A stretch of 64,000 bases of DNA from contig NZ_CP019428.1 in NCBI RefSeq assembly GCF_009834565.1, positions 3,348,001-3,412,000 of the forward strand, given 5' to 3'. The position numbers and the translations under genes were made by a program. Below are positions 45,601 through 54,728 of the stretch, piece by piece; the first letter of the stretch is position 1; each line of letters begins with the position of its first letter. Source of the DNA: Pseudomonas sp. R76 (GTDB lineage Bacteria > Pseudomonadota > Gammaproteobacteria > Pseudomonadales > Pseudomonadaceae). The notes beneath the pieces are model-generated. The model made no database searches. It was not told the DNA's origin and saw only the letters and a program-made list of their open reading frames with translations.

Positions 45601-48600
45601 GCTGCAAAACAACGCCGACGGTTTGATTTACAGCCAAGGCGCCGGCGTGCAGTTGCAGGCCGCCGCAATTGCCAACGGCCTCGGCGTGGTGCAGGGCCAG
45701 AACGGCCTGACCCTCAACACCAGCGGCGACGTGGATAACCAGAGCGGCAAACTGTTTGCGCAAACCGGTGACCTGACGCTCAACGCCAACAGCCTCGACA
45801 ACCGTGGCGGCACACTCGCCAGCCTCAACGGCGCAGTGCAGGCGCAACTGGTGGGCGTGCTGCGCAACGGCTACGACCTGAACAACAACCGCCAGGGCGG
45901 CACGGTGCAGGGCCAGCACCTCAACCTGCTGGCGGCGATGATTGATAACTATGGCGGACGCGTCTCTGCCCAGGGCGGCGATGCGCTCATCACCACCGGC
46001 AATATCGACAACCGCAACGGCGGCATCTATGCCACCGGCCTGGTGAGCGTCAGCGCGAACGACGTCGACAACAGTGGCGATAACGACGGCCAGATCGCCG
46101 GCCAACAGATCGACCTGAGCCTGCGCGGCGCATTGAATAACCGCCTGGGGATCGTCGAAAGCCAAACCACCCTCAAGGTCAGCGCCGCCAGCCTCGACAA
46201 CGGCAACGGCCGCTTGCGCGCCCTGGGCAGCGCGGGCACCACCGAGTTCGCCATCGGCGGCCTGCTGGATAACACCAACGGTGTGCTTGAAACCGCCAAC
46301 AGCAACCTGGTACTCGGTGCCGGTAGCTTGCAGAACGTCGGCGGCAGCGTGCTGCACGTCGGCAATGGCAACTTCACCATTGCGCCGAGCAACCTCAACA
46401 GCGTCGGCGGCAGCCTGGTAACGCGCGGCGGCCTGACCGTCGCCCAGGACACCTGGACCAACAACAGCGTGATCCAGGCCGGGCGGCTGACGGTCAACGT
46501 CAACACCCTCAACCAAACCACCGACGGCCAATTGCTGGCCAGCAGCGCGTTCAGCGGTACAGGCGGCAACTGGTCCACCAACGGTCTGATCGCCAGTGAC
46601 GGCAGCCTCGACCTGCATGTCGGCGGCACGCTCAATGGCGCTGGGCGCATCACCAGCCAGGGCGGCCTGAGCCTTAGCGCCGCGCAACTGAACCTGAGCA
46701 GCACCGCCAGCGTGGCCGGCGGCGGCCTCACCAGCGCCACTATCACCGGCACCCTGAACAACGCCGGGCGGCTGACCTCGGCCAATGACCTGGTCATCAA
46801 TGCCGGCGCGATAAACAACACCGCAACCCTCGGCAGCGCTCAGAAGCTCACCGCCACCACCGGCGCGTTGCTCAATGACCATGGCCTGATCTTCAGCGGT
46901 GGCGACATGAGCCTGCGCGTCGACACGCTGACCAACAGCTACGCCGACGTCTACAGCCTGGGCAACCTGAGCATCGACCGCGACGGCCGGGGCGGCCTTG
47001 CGACGGCGATCGTCAACAGTTCGTCGAGCCTGCAAAGCGACGGCAATATGAGCCTGGCCGCCAGCACCATTCAAAACGTGCGCGCGGTACTCACCACCAG
47101 CGCGGGCGGCATCTACACCGCCTCGATCACCGAATTCCCCTGCATCGAAGGCCCGAACTACGCCGGTGATTGCAGCGGCAAACAGAACCACCTGTGGCAA
47201 ATCGATCAGCGCGAAAAGCTCGAAGTGACGGCTTCCAGCGCCGCCTCCAGCATCACCGCCGGGCAAAACCTCAACATTGCCGGCGGCGATGTCGTCAATG
47301 CCAGCAGCACTATCGGCGCGGGCGGCAACCTCAGCGTTGCCGTCAACAACCTGACCAACAGTGGCGTAGAAACCGGCGAAACCGACACCTCGCGCCTGTT
47401 CGTGTCCGAGCGTACCCGCCATCCGGAGATGTGGTACGACGCAGCCGCCGCGTTCAACAGCCGTTACTCCATCGGCGGCGCCAGCTACAACCCCAATGAC
47501 CTGAGTGGCCTGCAGGGCGCCATGGCCTCGTTCATCGGTATCACCGAGGCTGAGCGTACGGTGTTGCGCACCGTCACCCAGATCGGCGGCGGCGACCAAA
47601 GCTACGCCGGGGTGATTCAGGCGGGCGGCGCGGTCAACGTCAAGGCACAGGCCAATCTCGACAACAGTGTGGTGCGCCCAGGCTTTACCTATGTCGGTGC
47701 GGGTGCCAAAACCGGCACTGGCGCGGGCGGCGCGAGTGGTGCGAGTGCGTTCTCCACCCGCATCACCGTCAACGGGCAACTGCCGCCCGACCTGGCCCAG
47801 CGGCAGATCAACCCACTGACCTTGCCGGGGTTCAGCCTGCCGACCGGGCAAAACGGCCTGTTCCGCCTGAGCGGGCAGGGCAGCAGCGCCACGGCTTCCA
47901 ATAACAACGCACCGGGCTGGTCCGTGAGTGGCGCCAGTCTTCAATTGGACGCGCATCCAATCACCGCGCCCTCGACCGCAGGCCGGTTGATACAGGTGAA
48001 TGCGCCGGCCCCCGACACGGCCAACAGCCTGCAACTGGACCTGGCCAGCCGCCAAGCCAGCGGCATTGGTGCCAGCGGCAGCGGCGTTGGCGCGATCAGC
48101 GATGGCGGCGCCGCCAGCATCCAACCCCCGGACCGCAGCAGTGCAGCGCCGGCGATCGGTGCGTCCCTCCCGAACACACCGCAGAAACCCGCTGGGCCCG
48201 ATAACCCGTCCCTGACAGCCAGCCAAAGCATCGCCCGTGTACAGGGCCTGCCAAACACCCAACCGGTGTCGCAGCCACAGAAATACCTGATCGAAACCAA
48301 CCCGGTGCTCACCGACCTCAAGCAGTTCATGAGCTCCGACTACCTGCTTTCCGGCCTCGGCTACAACCCCGACGACAGCGCCAAGCGCCTCGGCGACGGC
48401 CTTTACGAGCAACGCCTGGTCGAACAAGCGGTGGTGGCCCGCACCGGCCAACGCTTTATCGACGGCCAGAACTCCGATTCGGGCATGCTCAAGTACCTGA
48501 TGGACAACGCCATCAGCAGCAAACAGCAGCTTGGCCTGAGCGTGGGTGTGAGCCTCACCTCGGCCCAGGTCGCGGCGCTGACCCACGACATCGTGTGGCT

Positions 48601-51600
48601 CGAAAACGAGCAAGTGAACGGCGAAAACGTGCTGGTGCCCGTGGTGTATCTGGCCCAGGCCAACAACCGGCTGGCCCCGGACGGCGCGTTGATCGCCGGT
48701 AACGACGTCAACCTGATCGCCGGCCAGAACCTGGACAACGTCGGCACCTTGCGGGCCAGCAATAACCTGTCGGCCCAGGCCGGCAACGACCTCAGCAACA
48801 GCGGCCTGATCCAGGCCGGTAACCGCCTGGACCTGCTGGCCGGCAACAACATCGTCAACACCGCCGGCGGCATCATCGCCGGGCGCGACGTGAACCTGAC
48901 CGCCACCAATGGCGACATCCTCAACGAGCGCAGCGTCACCAGCCACGACAGCAGCAGCGGCTACCGCACCGAACACACCGACTCCGTGGACAGCGCCGCA
49001 CGCATCGAAGCCGCCAACAACCTCAGCCTGCAGGCCGGCCGCGACGTCGACAGCGTGGGCGGGGTAACCAGCAGCGGCGCCGACACCACGATCAAGGCCG
49101 GGCGCGACGTCAACCTCGTCGCGGCCGAAGGCACCAACAGCAATACGGTCAGCGGGCTGTTCAAGGGCAGCAGCGTGAGCCAGTACGGCAGCCGCGTGGA
49201 TGCCGGCGGAGATTTGAAGGTACAGGCGGGGCGGGACATCAGCGCGGTGGCGAGTGAAATCGATGCCAAGCGCGATGTGACGATGTCGGCAGTGGGCGAT
49301 CTGTCGCTGTCGTCGGCGGCGGACGAATCCCATGCCTCGTTTACCTCGAAAAAGGTCAAGAGTGAAGACGACCATGTGAGCCAGGTGTCGACCACGGTCA
49401 AGGCCGGTGGCGACGTGGCGCTGAGCGCTGGGCAAGACCTGGCGTTGACGGCGAGCCGGGTGACGGCGGGGGATGAGGCGTATTTGTATGCCGGTAAAGA
49501 CCTGAACCTGGCGGCGGCTGAAGACAGCGATTACTCGTATTACTCGAAAACGAAGAAGGGGTCGTGGGGCAAGAAAAGCTCGAAGATGAGCGAGAGCGAA
49601 AATGATGTGGCTGTTGGCTCGTCCGTTGACGCGGGGAAAAAAGTCTCACTTTCCGCAGGCCAGGACTTCAATGCCGAGGGTGCCAAGGTTAGCAGCGGCG
49701 ATGCATTGCTGGTCAGTGCTGGGCATGACGTTAATTTGGACACGGCGGATAACTACACCAGCCAGGCGAATGCTTCGTCCAAGAAAGGCTTGTTCTCCAG
49801 CAAAAGCAGTAGCTCGTCGTCCAGCCAGTCAACGGTGACCAGCACTGAGTTGCAAGGCAACAGCATCACCGTGCAGGCCGACAATGACGTCACCATGAAC
49901 GCCGCCGCGCTGAATGCGCAGCAGGCGGTAAAGCTGATTGCTGGCCGAGATATCGAGATTGGTACGGCTGAGCAACAGCAAACGGCGAGTCAAGCCAGCC
50001 AGTCCAGCAAGTTCGGGTTCAACATCGTCGCCGCGCCGTCGTTGACCCAAAAAGCCCAGTCGGGGCAACAGAGCGGCAGCCAAAGCATCGGCACCAGCAT
50101 CAGTGCCGGCAGTCTGGATATTCAGAGCGGTCGCGATACCGCCGTACGTGGCAGTACGCTGGTGACTGACAACGGCCTGCGAATTGATGCTGGACGTAAT
50201 CTAGACATCGTCAGTGCCGAAGACCAGAACGCCTCCAGTAGTAAGTCCAGCAGCAAGAAGGCCGGTGAGATCGGTTCCTGGTGGCAGGACGCGCTGGGTG
50301 TCGCCAAGCTCAAGAACGGTGATCAGAACGCCAGCACACGACAAGCTGGAAGCCAGGTCGCCTCCCTGGGTGGGGACGTAAGCCTGACCGCCGGCGAGCA
50401 TTACAATCAGGTTGCCAGCCAGGTCATCGCCCCTAAAGGCGATATCTCGATTACCGCCAAGGATGTTGATATCCAGGCTGGCTTCGACGTGTTGAATGCC
50501 AATCACACGGCAAGTGCCAGCCGTACCGCGATTGGCGGCAGTATCGATATCCCGCTGCTCGACGCCGCGCGCGGCGTTCAAGGGGCCGTCGAATCTGCGG
50601 GGAAAACATCCGATCCACGGATGCAAGGATTGGCAGCCGCCAACGCGGCAATGAGTGGCAAGCAAACGTACGATGCCGCGCAAGACGTGCTGAAAAACGG
50701 TGTCGGCTTCAAGGTCAGCATCAGCCTGAGTAACAGCGAAAGTCATAGCGACAGCAGCCAGTCTGGTCAGAACGTAGTGTCCAGCAGCCTGGCGGCGGGA
50801 GGTGACATCAACGTCACCGCCAAAGGTGCAGGTAAAGACAGCGTACTCAACGTAGTGGGCAGCCGCATTGATGCCGGGCACGACGTAAACCTGAAATCCG
50901 ATGGCGACATCAACCTGCTGGCCGCCCAGAACACCGCTGTGCAAAAGAGCACCAACGGCAACAGCGGTGGCAGTGTCGGCATTGGCTTTACCGTAGGCGG
51001 CGCACAGAACGGCTTCACTCTGGACCTTGCCGCGAACAAAGGCATGGGCATGTCCGACGGGCATGACGTCACGCAGACCAATACCTCAATCAAGGCCGGC
51101 AACAAAGCCAGTCTCGACAGTGGCAACGATACCAACCTCAAGGGCGCAGTGCTGACTGCCAAGCAGGTGCAGGCCGATGTCGGTGGCGACCTGAACCTGT
51201 CCAGTCTTCAGGACACCAGCAAGTTCAGCTCTAAACAAGTGGATGCAAGCGTTGGCGTCAGCATCTGCATTCCACCGTTCTGCTACGGCGTCAGCGGCAC
51301 CGCGTCGTTCAACCAGCAGAAAATGAAAAGCGACTACGCCAGTGTCAGCGAGCAAACCGGTATCAAGGCGGGTGATGGCGGCTTCCAGGTCGATGTAAAG
51401 GGCAATACCGACCTTAATGGCGCCATCATTGCCAGCTCGGATCAGGCGGTGAAAGACGGGAAAAATACGCTTTCCACCGGCACGCTCACCAGTACCGATA
51501 TCAAGAACAAAGCCGCCTACGACGCCAGCAGTATTGGCCTGAGTGGGGGTATGGGCGAACACATCGGACGTGCTGCTGACGGCTCGCAAAAAGCCGGTGC

Positions 51601-53644
51601 ACCGGGCACTCCGGTACCGGACAACGGCAAGGTCAGCGCCAACGCCCCGATTGCTTTGCTGGCCAGCGGCGATGAGAGCAGCGTCACTCAAAGCGGTATC
51701 AGCGGCGCGGCTGTCAAGATCAATGATGACGCCAAGCAACAGGCGCTGACGGGGCAGACGGCTGCTGAAACAGTGGCTGCGATCAACACCGACGTGTCCA
51801 GCGACAGGGATGGCAGCAACAAGCTTAAGACGATTTTCAACCCTCAAGAAATTCAGGCTGGGTTTGATATTACGGCGAAGTTTGTGCAGAACGTTGGCGT
51901 TTACTTGGAGGATCGGGCCAAGGAGATAGATCAGAAAAAAGCTGAAGCGCAGGACGATCTGGAAAAGGCGCGAGCCGCCACTACCCCAGACGACTATCAG
52001 CGTTACGTCGACAAAGCCGTTCAGGCCAATCAAGACGCCAAAGACCTTGCCAATGATTGGGGCGCTGGCGGTACTTACCGTCAGATCGCCACCGCTCTTG
52101 TGGCGGGCGTAAGCGGCAATGTGACGGGCAGCACCAGCCAGTTTGCGCAAAACATGGTGGTCAACTATGTCCAGCAGCAAGGAGCTGACTACATAGGCAA
52201 GCTGGTCCTCAAAGGCGACATCAAGGAAGGTGACCCTATCCACGCAGCGTTGCACGCCATTCTTGGTTGTGCGGGTGCTGCCGCGAGTAACCAAGGGTGT
52301 TCTTCCGGGGCGCTAGGCGGCGCGGCAGGCAGTGTGTTGACCAACCTGTTCAACGACACTGACCCGAACGAAACCCAAGCCGAACGCGAGGCCAAACGGA
52401 ACATCATCACCAGCCTGGTGACAGGCATTGCGGCAGCAACTGATCCTTCGGGCGCAGCAACGGCGAATAACGCCGCAACGGCGAATGTTGATAACAACTG
52501 GTTGGCCACCCAGCAATGGATTCAGGCCGACAAGGAGATCAGCGAAGCCAAGGGGGCGATAGCTAAGCTAGCGGCGACTGCCAAGTGGGCGGGTATTTCG
52601 GTCAAGCAAGACGTACTGACAACCAGCGGCATTGGCCAGGGCTTGGTGGAAGCGGGTGTTCAGGACGTTGAAGGCTTGACCCAGTTCATGACTCATCCGA
52701 TTGAGGGACTGAAGGGGATGGCGGAAGCCGTCAGCAACCCGGATGTCAGAAATGCACTCGGAGAAACGGCCTATAAAAGCTTGTTGGACAGCATTGGTCG
52801 GATGGAGACCGCCCTTGAGACAGGTGGTGACGATCAGGCTGTTCAACTGGGTCGCGACCTTGGCAACCTGATTTATACGGTGGGCAGCGTCGTCAGCGGA
52901 GTGGGTGGCGCAGCGAAAGCTGGACTGACCTTGGCCAAAGTAGGGGTCGAAGTATCCAGCAAGGTACTGGGTAAAATGGCGCTGAAGGACGGTGCCGAGC
53001 TTGGTGAGCAGATCGCAGAGCTGGATGCGAAGACGGCGAAGAACTGGAGTACCGACGGCGGTCAGGGTGATTGGGAGGCGACGCAGCTTCCAGATCGGCC
53101 GGTGGTACCGAAGCGTGATCCGATTGTTTCGGGGATTCCTGCTATTGCGGAGCTCTCTGGGGTCGAACCCACGGCAGGGGGATTTGTCAGCTCAGCCAAG
53201 CTAAACGCCGGAGGGTATGCTATTACCGATTTGACGCCGACTGAACGGGCATTAGCGGAGCAAGTGGCTTTAGGTGCCGACCGTTCCGGAGCGCTGACCG
53301 AGCAACTGGTGGAGTCTGTTTCGCAAAGGCAGGGCCTTCAGCCTTTGGAGGGTGGTAAGTACGGAAGTAATAATGGCTTCGATCATGTGTATATGAGTGC
53401 TGATGGTAAGTCGGTGATTATTTTGGATTCGAAACAGATAAATGGAGGGGTGGCATTTTCTAGTGATGCCAACGATGTTGTTCAAATGTCTGATGCGTGG
53501 ATAGATAAGGTTCTCGGAAAGCTCGATAAAACCTCCTCTGCCTTTGAGGCTGTATTTCAAGCTCGCAAAAATGGAACGTTGGTAAAGGGTGTCGCAGGCG
53601 TAGATAGAAGCTCAGGCGAACTGATTATTGCTAAATTGAAGTGA
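39650..53644 (+). CDS. TpsA/CdiA-type filamentous hemagglutinin with C-terminal nuclease toxin
   Basis: This 4664-residue exoprotein starts with an extended signal region (residues 1-48). The TPS haemagglutination domain follows (about 49-310, with the NPNF-like motif GNPNFNGQAAS and NPYGVSCNGCGF). A very long array of about 20-residue FHA repeats (SLDNSGG, GEISSQ and variants) runs to about 2500. A non-repeat segment (about 2500-3000, including LTDLKQFMSSDYLLSGLGY) precedes FHA-2 repeats (about 3010-4100). A pretoxin region ends at VDNN (4280-4283), a variant of the CdiA VENN junction. The last 140 residues carry FD-x14-DSK (D4578, D4593, K4595), a PD-(D/E)xK nuclease pattern. GC falls near this tip, as expected for an exchanged module. 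An immunity gene follows after 10 nt. Confidence 0.9.
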   Translation: MDVRQFAFLARQPSAALKNRTSFLGLPKRGLALILANALFWQPLLAQADGIVVNAPGTTLAQAGNGVPIVNIAAPNAAGLSHNQFHDYNVGTQGLILNNATDRTQSTQLGGIIVGNPNFNGQAASTILNEVNGGSPSQLRGYTEVAGQSAHVIVANPYGVSCNGCGFINTPQVTLTTGQAVIENGKVSRYQVDQGSVSVDGDGLNASNVGQFEIITRAAHINAQIQAQKLAIVAGRNDVDAGTLNATARAADGSAAPTLAIDSSALGGMYAGTIRLVGTEAGVGVRLAGNMVAGGDIRIDANGHLNLGQTSAGSALNVTAQSVETQGAVYAGTDLAIKAQGDLSNANNLAARNSITLDSGAHLSNSGIIEAGVNADNSRNTNGDVRLTAQTLDNTGNTVIASRDLTVNAAALVNRHGTLSAQRQGQINADQLDNQSQGRIISNGQLTAQIAGQLLNQTGLFAATGDLQLSAASLDNSLKGTLSGQHTVSLNAGSLDNSGQGSVYAKDDLSLVLRNQLNNTQGVVHSDNSFGAQVGNLINDGGAISSAGPWALTSQGAISNRGGQLYSARSLTLDLNHAQLDNTGGLINTPGALLLNHLATVGNSGGEISSAQAFTLAAQNLDNSGGKVISDQALNLQVDQLLANLNGEISAAGLTAHVGTLDNTHGLLSSSTDLALSVGGSLVNDGGEVSSAGASVVKAAALSNKGGHVLGDNSLDLSVLGALGNQGGTLGAGQRLQVNAASLDNSQSGSLVSDGSLNASVDGLLDNHAQGSVLAKGAVGIQSASLDNRTGLIRANQNLNLHTGQVDNRQGVINSQQALGFVGQSLNNSNGLISATGPLHLAFDSASNAKGRIASQGDLDATLGTLTQQGGELTAQGTLTLNANTLDNSNGGLVAATKALKLAVDSTDNRAGEISSQQDVALTGQQLDNSGGKLLAATALELAVAQVINQAKGLVFAQDAHLVGTRLDNTQGSVAAQHSLAIQLAPAALAGASLINAGGTLSSEGNLTLLGQRLDNSSGKVTSAGMLSVTSSSELLNLGGTFDSAHGLTLTSASLDNSGQGLIKSDGAASVTTGQFNNATGGALTSTGKLDLTATQVTNGGRIASADVLTASVSGLTQQGGQLFSNTQLNLNLNGGDLSNGGLINAPILLLSNLGNLSNQGGEISSQTAFSLAAHSLDNSNGKLISNQALSLTADQQLGNVNGHISALGFTSSSAQLDNTDGVISSHGGVDITARDQLTNLRGSLIGDGALLLTTASLDNRSGQVAGKADTTLNASAINNQHGQLVSTDTLHIRAASLDNRTGLVGATHALTLDVASLDNRAGELTGSADVSVNAQRLDNSDGGKLLAANALSLTVDQLLNRTLGQLNGQRVTLSGSTLDNSGGKVFSQQPLMLTLTGDVDNTQGVLSSESQLSLSAANLNNAQGSISSAQDLTLGLRGQVNNLGGELLTDGALGLNSLGLSNAQGSLSAKGAMALVTGDLSNQNGSISGGDSLNLTAGQLSNGGSIGSSNALTASVSGLDQQGGKLFSNGALTLDVNNGVLNNSGGLINSAGALQLNHLTDVTNSNGEISSGQAFTLAARTLDNSNGKLLSNQALTLRINQALTNIKGLIGAAGLDAHAASVDNNNGTLNSRGDLQLASDGLLNNTGLGLIHSQGNLNLSAASLNTGNGGEVSAVGTLDLSTGTLTSANGRVTGEQRVTVDLSYGNLDNGDLDNHGGLILGKGPLTINHLRDLNNIGGEISSQQNLTLAARTLDNSAGKLISSQALTLGAANLINANGLVSGWQSLGFSGGSLDNRNNGTFSSRSGAMAVNLTGALLNSGAGALVSQGRLDIHAASLDNSSGGILSSAAGQGLTVSGLLNNSGGGLIDSGATLDVQAATLGNDAGKINAQQALAVNATDLSNNAGTLAGNAAVTLNLLGNLINTHGTLASAGPLLLQRATQVNNQGGQIVSQNLLSLFAGAIDNSQHGTLAGTGNVAINTRGLLQNNADGLIYSQGAGVQLQAAAIANGLGVVQGQNGLTLNTSGDVDNQSGKLFAQTGDLTLNANSLDNRGGTLASLNGAVQAQLVGVLRNGYDLNNNRQGGTVQGQHLNLLAAMIDNYGGRVSAQGGDALITTGNIDNRNGGIYATGLVSVSANDVDNSGDNDGQIAGQQIDLSLRGALNNRLGIVESQTTLKVSAASLDNGNGRLRALGSAGTTEFAIGGLLDNTNGVLETANSNLVLGAGSLQNVGGSVLHVGNGNFTIAPSNLNSVGGSLVTRGGLTVAQDTWTNNSVIQAGRLTVNVNTLNQTTDGQLLASSAFSGTGGNWSTNGLIASDGSLDLHVGGTLNGAGRITSQGGLSLSAAQLNLSSTASVAGGGLTSATITGTLNNAGRLTSANDLVINAGAINNTATLGSAQKLTATTGALLNDHGLIFSGGDMSLRVDTLTNSYADVYSLGNLSIDRDGRGGLATAIVNSSSSLQSDGNMSLAASTIQNVRAVLTTSAGGIYTASITEFPCIEGPNYAGDCSGKQNHLWQIDQREKLEVTASSAASSITAGQNLNIAGGDVVNASSTIGAGGNLSVAVNNLTNSGVETGETDTSRLFVSERTRHPEMWYDAAAAFNSRYSIGGASYNPNDLSGLQGAMASFIGITEAERTVLRTVTQIGGGDQSYAGVIQAGGAVNVKAQANLDNSVVRPGFTYVGAGAKTGTGAGGASGASAFSTRITVNGQLPPDLAQRQINPLTLPGFSLPTGQNGLFRLSGQGSSATASNNNAPGWSVSGASLQLDAHPITAPSTAGRLIQVNAPAPDTANSLQLDLASRQASGIGASGSGVGAISDGGAASIQPPDRSSAAPAIGASLPNTPQKPAGPDNPSLTASQSIARVQGLPNTQPVSQPQKYLIETNPVLTDLKQFMSSDYLLSGLGYNPDDSAKRLGDGLYEQRLVEQAVVARTGQRFIDGQNSDSGMLKYLMDNAISSKQQLGLSVGVSLTSAQVAALTHDIVWLENEQVNGENVLVPVVYLAQANNRLAPDGALIAGNDVNLIAGQNLDNVGTLRASNNLSAQAGNDLSNSGLIQAGNRLDLLAGNNIVNTAGGIIAGRDVNLTATNGDILNERSVTSHDSSSGYRTEHTDSVDSAARIEAANNLSLQAGRDVDSVGGVTSSGADTTIKAGRDVNLVAAEGTNSNTVSGLFKGSSVSQYGSRVDAGGDLKVQAGRDISAVASEIDAKRDVTMSAVGDLSLSSAADESHASFTSKKVKSEDDHVSQVSTTVKAGGDVALSAGQDLALTASRVTAGDEAYLYAGKDLNLAAAEDSDYSYYSKTKKGSWGKKSSKMSESENDVAVGSSVDAGKKVSLSAGQDFNAEGAKVSSGDALLVSAGHDVNLDTADNYTSQANASSKKGLFSSKSSSSSSSQSTVTSTELQGNSITVQADNDVTMNAAALNAQQAVKLIAGRDIEIGTAEQQQTASQASQSSKFGFNIVAAPSLTQKAQSGQQSGSQSIGTSISAGSLDIQSGRDTAVRGSTLVTDNGLRIDAGRNLDIVSAEDQNASSSKSSSKKAGEIGSWWQDALGVAKLKNGDQNASTRQAGSQVASLGGDVSLTAGEHYNQVASQVIAPKGDISITAKDVDIQAGFDVLNANHTASASRTAIGGSIDIPLLDAARGVQGAVESAGKTSDPRMQGLAAANAAMSGKQTYDAAQDVLKNGVGFKVSISLSNSESHSDSSQSGQNVVSSSLAAGGDINVTAKGAGKDSVLNVVGSRIDAGHDVNLKSDGDINLLAAQNTAVQKSTNGNSGGSVGIGFTVGGAQNGFTLDLAANKGMGMSDGHDVTQTNTSIKAGNKASLDSGNDTNLKGAVLTAKQVQADVGGDLNLSSLQDTSKFSSKQVDASVGVSICIPPFCYGVSGTASFNQQKMKSDYASVSEQTGIKAGDGGFQVDVKGNTDLNGAIIASSDQAVKDGKNTLSTGTLTSTDIKNKAAYDASSIGLSGGMGEHIGRAADGSQKAGAPGTPVPDNGKVSANAPIALLASGDESSVTQSGISGAAVKINDDAKQQALTGQTAAETVAAINTDVSSDRDGSNKLKTIFNPQEIQAGFDITAKFVQNVGVYLEDRAKEIDQKKAEAQDDLEKARAATTPDDYQRYVDKAVQANQDAKDLANDWGAGGTYRQIATALVAGVSGNVTGSTSQFAQNMVVNYVQQQGADYIGKLVLKGDIKEGDPIHAALHAILGCAGAAASNQGCSSGALGGAAGSVLTNLFNDTDPNETQAEREAKRNIITSLVTGIAAATDPSGAATANNAATANVDNNWLATQQWIQADKEISEAKGAIAKLAATAKWAGISVKQDVLTTSGIGQGLVEAGVQDVEGLTQFMTHPIEGLKGMAEAVSNPDVRNALGETAYKSLLDSIGRMETALETGGDDQAVQLGRDLGNLIYTVGSVVSGVGGAAKAGLTLAKVGVEVSSKVLGKMALKDGAELGEQIAELDAKTAKNWSTDGGQGDWEATQLPDRPVVPKRDPIVSGIPAIAELSGVEPTAGGFVSSAKLNAGGYAITDLTPTERALAEQVALGADRSGALTEQLVESVSQRQGLQPLEGGKYGSNNGFDHVYMSADGKSVIILDSKQINGGVAFSSDANDVVQMSDAWIDKVLGKLDKTSSAFEAVFQARKNGTLVKGVAGVDRSSGELIIAKLK

Positions 53645-53654
53645 GAGTAAATAA

Positions 53655-54464
53655 GTGAATAATTGGGATCGATACGGGAAATTAAAAGCTCACGCGCTGT
53701 CAAGGATTGGGCATGTAAAAAGTCATTTGGACGGTGGCTTTGACGTGGCAGGATGTGTCGCCAACATAGAGACCAGCAAAGGAGATCCCGCTGCCTGCGC
53801 TGACCTCTTGTCGGCGCATGCGTATGCTCAAGCTATAGATGAGTGGTTTAGCAATTCGTCACTGGAAAAGATGAAAGCCTGGTTTTTTATAGCGGACAGT
53901 CTGCGCCGCCACCGGTATTCACTGAAAACCGACAAAATGAACTTCATGTTGAAGACATTTGATTTTTTGGCTGGGTTGGTTTCTGATAATGAATCCCTGA
54001 TTAGTTGGTTCTGTAATAACGACGATATCGTTGATGCTAAAAGAGTTCAGGCCACTACTACCGCAGATTTTGTAGCCTATCAAATTAGATTGGCTGTTAA
54101 AGGAGACTTTGCTCAGTTGCGCGACCGTTGTGCCAGGATGATTGCGCACCCACCTTCAGGACCGAAGAAGAGATTCATGCTGGACAATGAGTTCTTCATT
54201 GCGCTGGCAGAGGGCGATATATCAAAAATGGAATCTGTTTTGCGCGAGCTGACAACACCAGCCTCAATAAAGAGAAGGTTTGATAGTGAGAACGGTTATT
54301 CTGAAGGTCTGATTTCAACTTTTGGTGTCATCTACGCAAAAATTGCCTGGAGACATGGTTATGAAATCGTCGTCGATACACCATACATCCCATCAGAGTG
54401 GTTACCTGTTAAACCTCTAGCTCATTATGATGCTCATTATGAGTTTTTAAAGAGAGAAGTTTGA
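53655..54464 (+). CDS. Imm49-family immunity protein for the adjacent TpsA/CdiA toxin
   Basis: This 269-residue helical protein has the Imm49-like C-terminus WRHGYEIVVDTPYIPSEWLPVKPL. It also has a central segment FMLDNEFFIALAEGDISKMESVLRELT. It starts with GTG at 53655, 10 nt after the toxin stop, with a weak GAGAG site; no nearby ATG is better placed. Base composition is clearly AT-richer than the TpsA body, a sign that toxin tip and immunity gene move together. Its role would be to bind and block the C-terminal nuclease in the cytoplasm of kin cells. Confidence 0.8.
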   Translation: MNNWDRYGKLKAHALSRIGHVKSHLDGGFDVAGCVANIETSKGDPAACADLLSAHAYAQAIDEWFSNSSLEKMKAWFFIADSLRRHRYSLKTDKMNFMLKTFDFLAGLVSDNESLISWFCNNDDIVDAKRVQATTTADFVAYQIRLAVKGDFAQLRDRCARMIAHPPSGPKKRFMLDNEFFIALAEGDISKMESVLRELTTPASIKRRFDSENGYSEGLISTFGVIYAKIAWRHGYEIVVDTPYIPSEWLPVKPLAHYDAHYEFLKREV

Positions 54465-54728
54465 TGGGATATGAATGGATAAAGGGGGACAGAGTCTGAG
54501 GAATCCCCACAAACTTACTCCGGTCTCTGAGATTGCCGGTGCATTTCTTCGCGCAGCAATAGCTCCATATCCGCCAATTTCGAGCAGGACAAACTGGGGG
54601 GAAAATAGGGGGCAGACCCTGAGAGATCCCCGAATTTTCTTACTAAAAATCAATAAGTTGGAATATTGAAGAGGCCTGCATGAGTCGGCAACTTGGTTTG
54701 CACCACACAAAACTAAGAACCCGAACCC
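54465..54728. repeat. Non-coding segment with two copies of a GGGGGACAGA-type motif
   Basis: Similar blocks at about 54484-54509 (GGGGGACAGAGTCTGAGGAA) and about 54607-54632 (AGGGGGCAGACCCTGAGAGA) both end in ATCCCC. They lie between the immunity gene and an IS4 remnant. They look like decayed mobile-element ends, but I cannot name the element. Confidence 0.4.

Noticed and set aside
43370..49435. A 2021-codon open frame antisense to the TpsA gene, and a 974-codon one at 40436-43360
   Set aside because: Both mirror the repetitive, GC-rich FHA repeats; their translations are low-complexity Val/Ala/Gln-rich strings with no domain and no ribosome site, and the sense strand gives a canonical TpsA.
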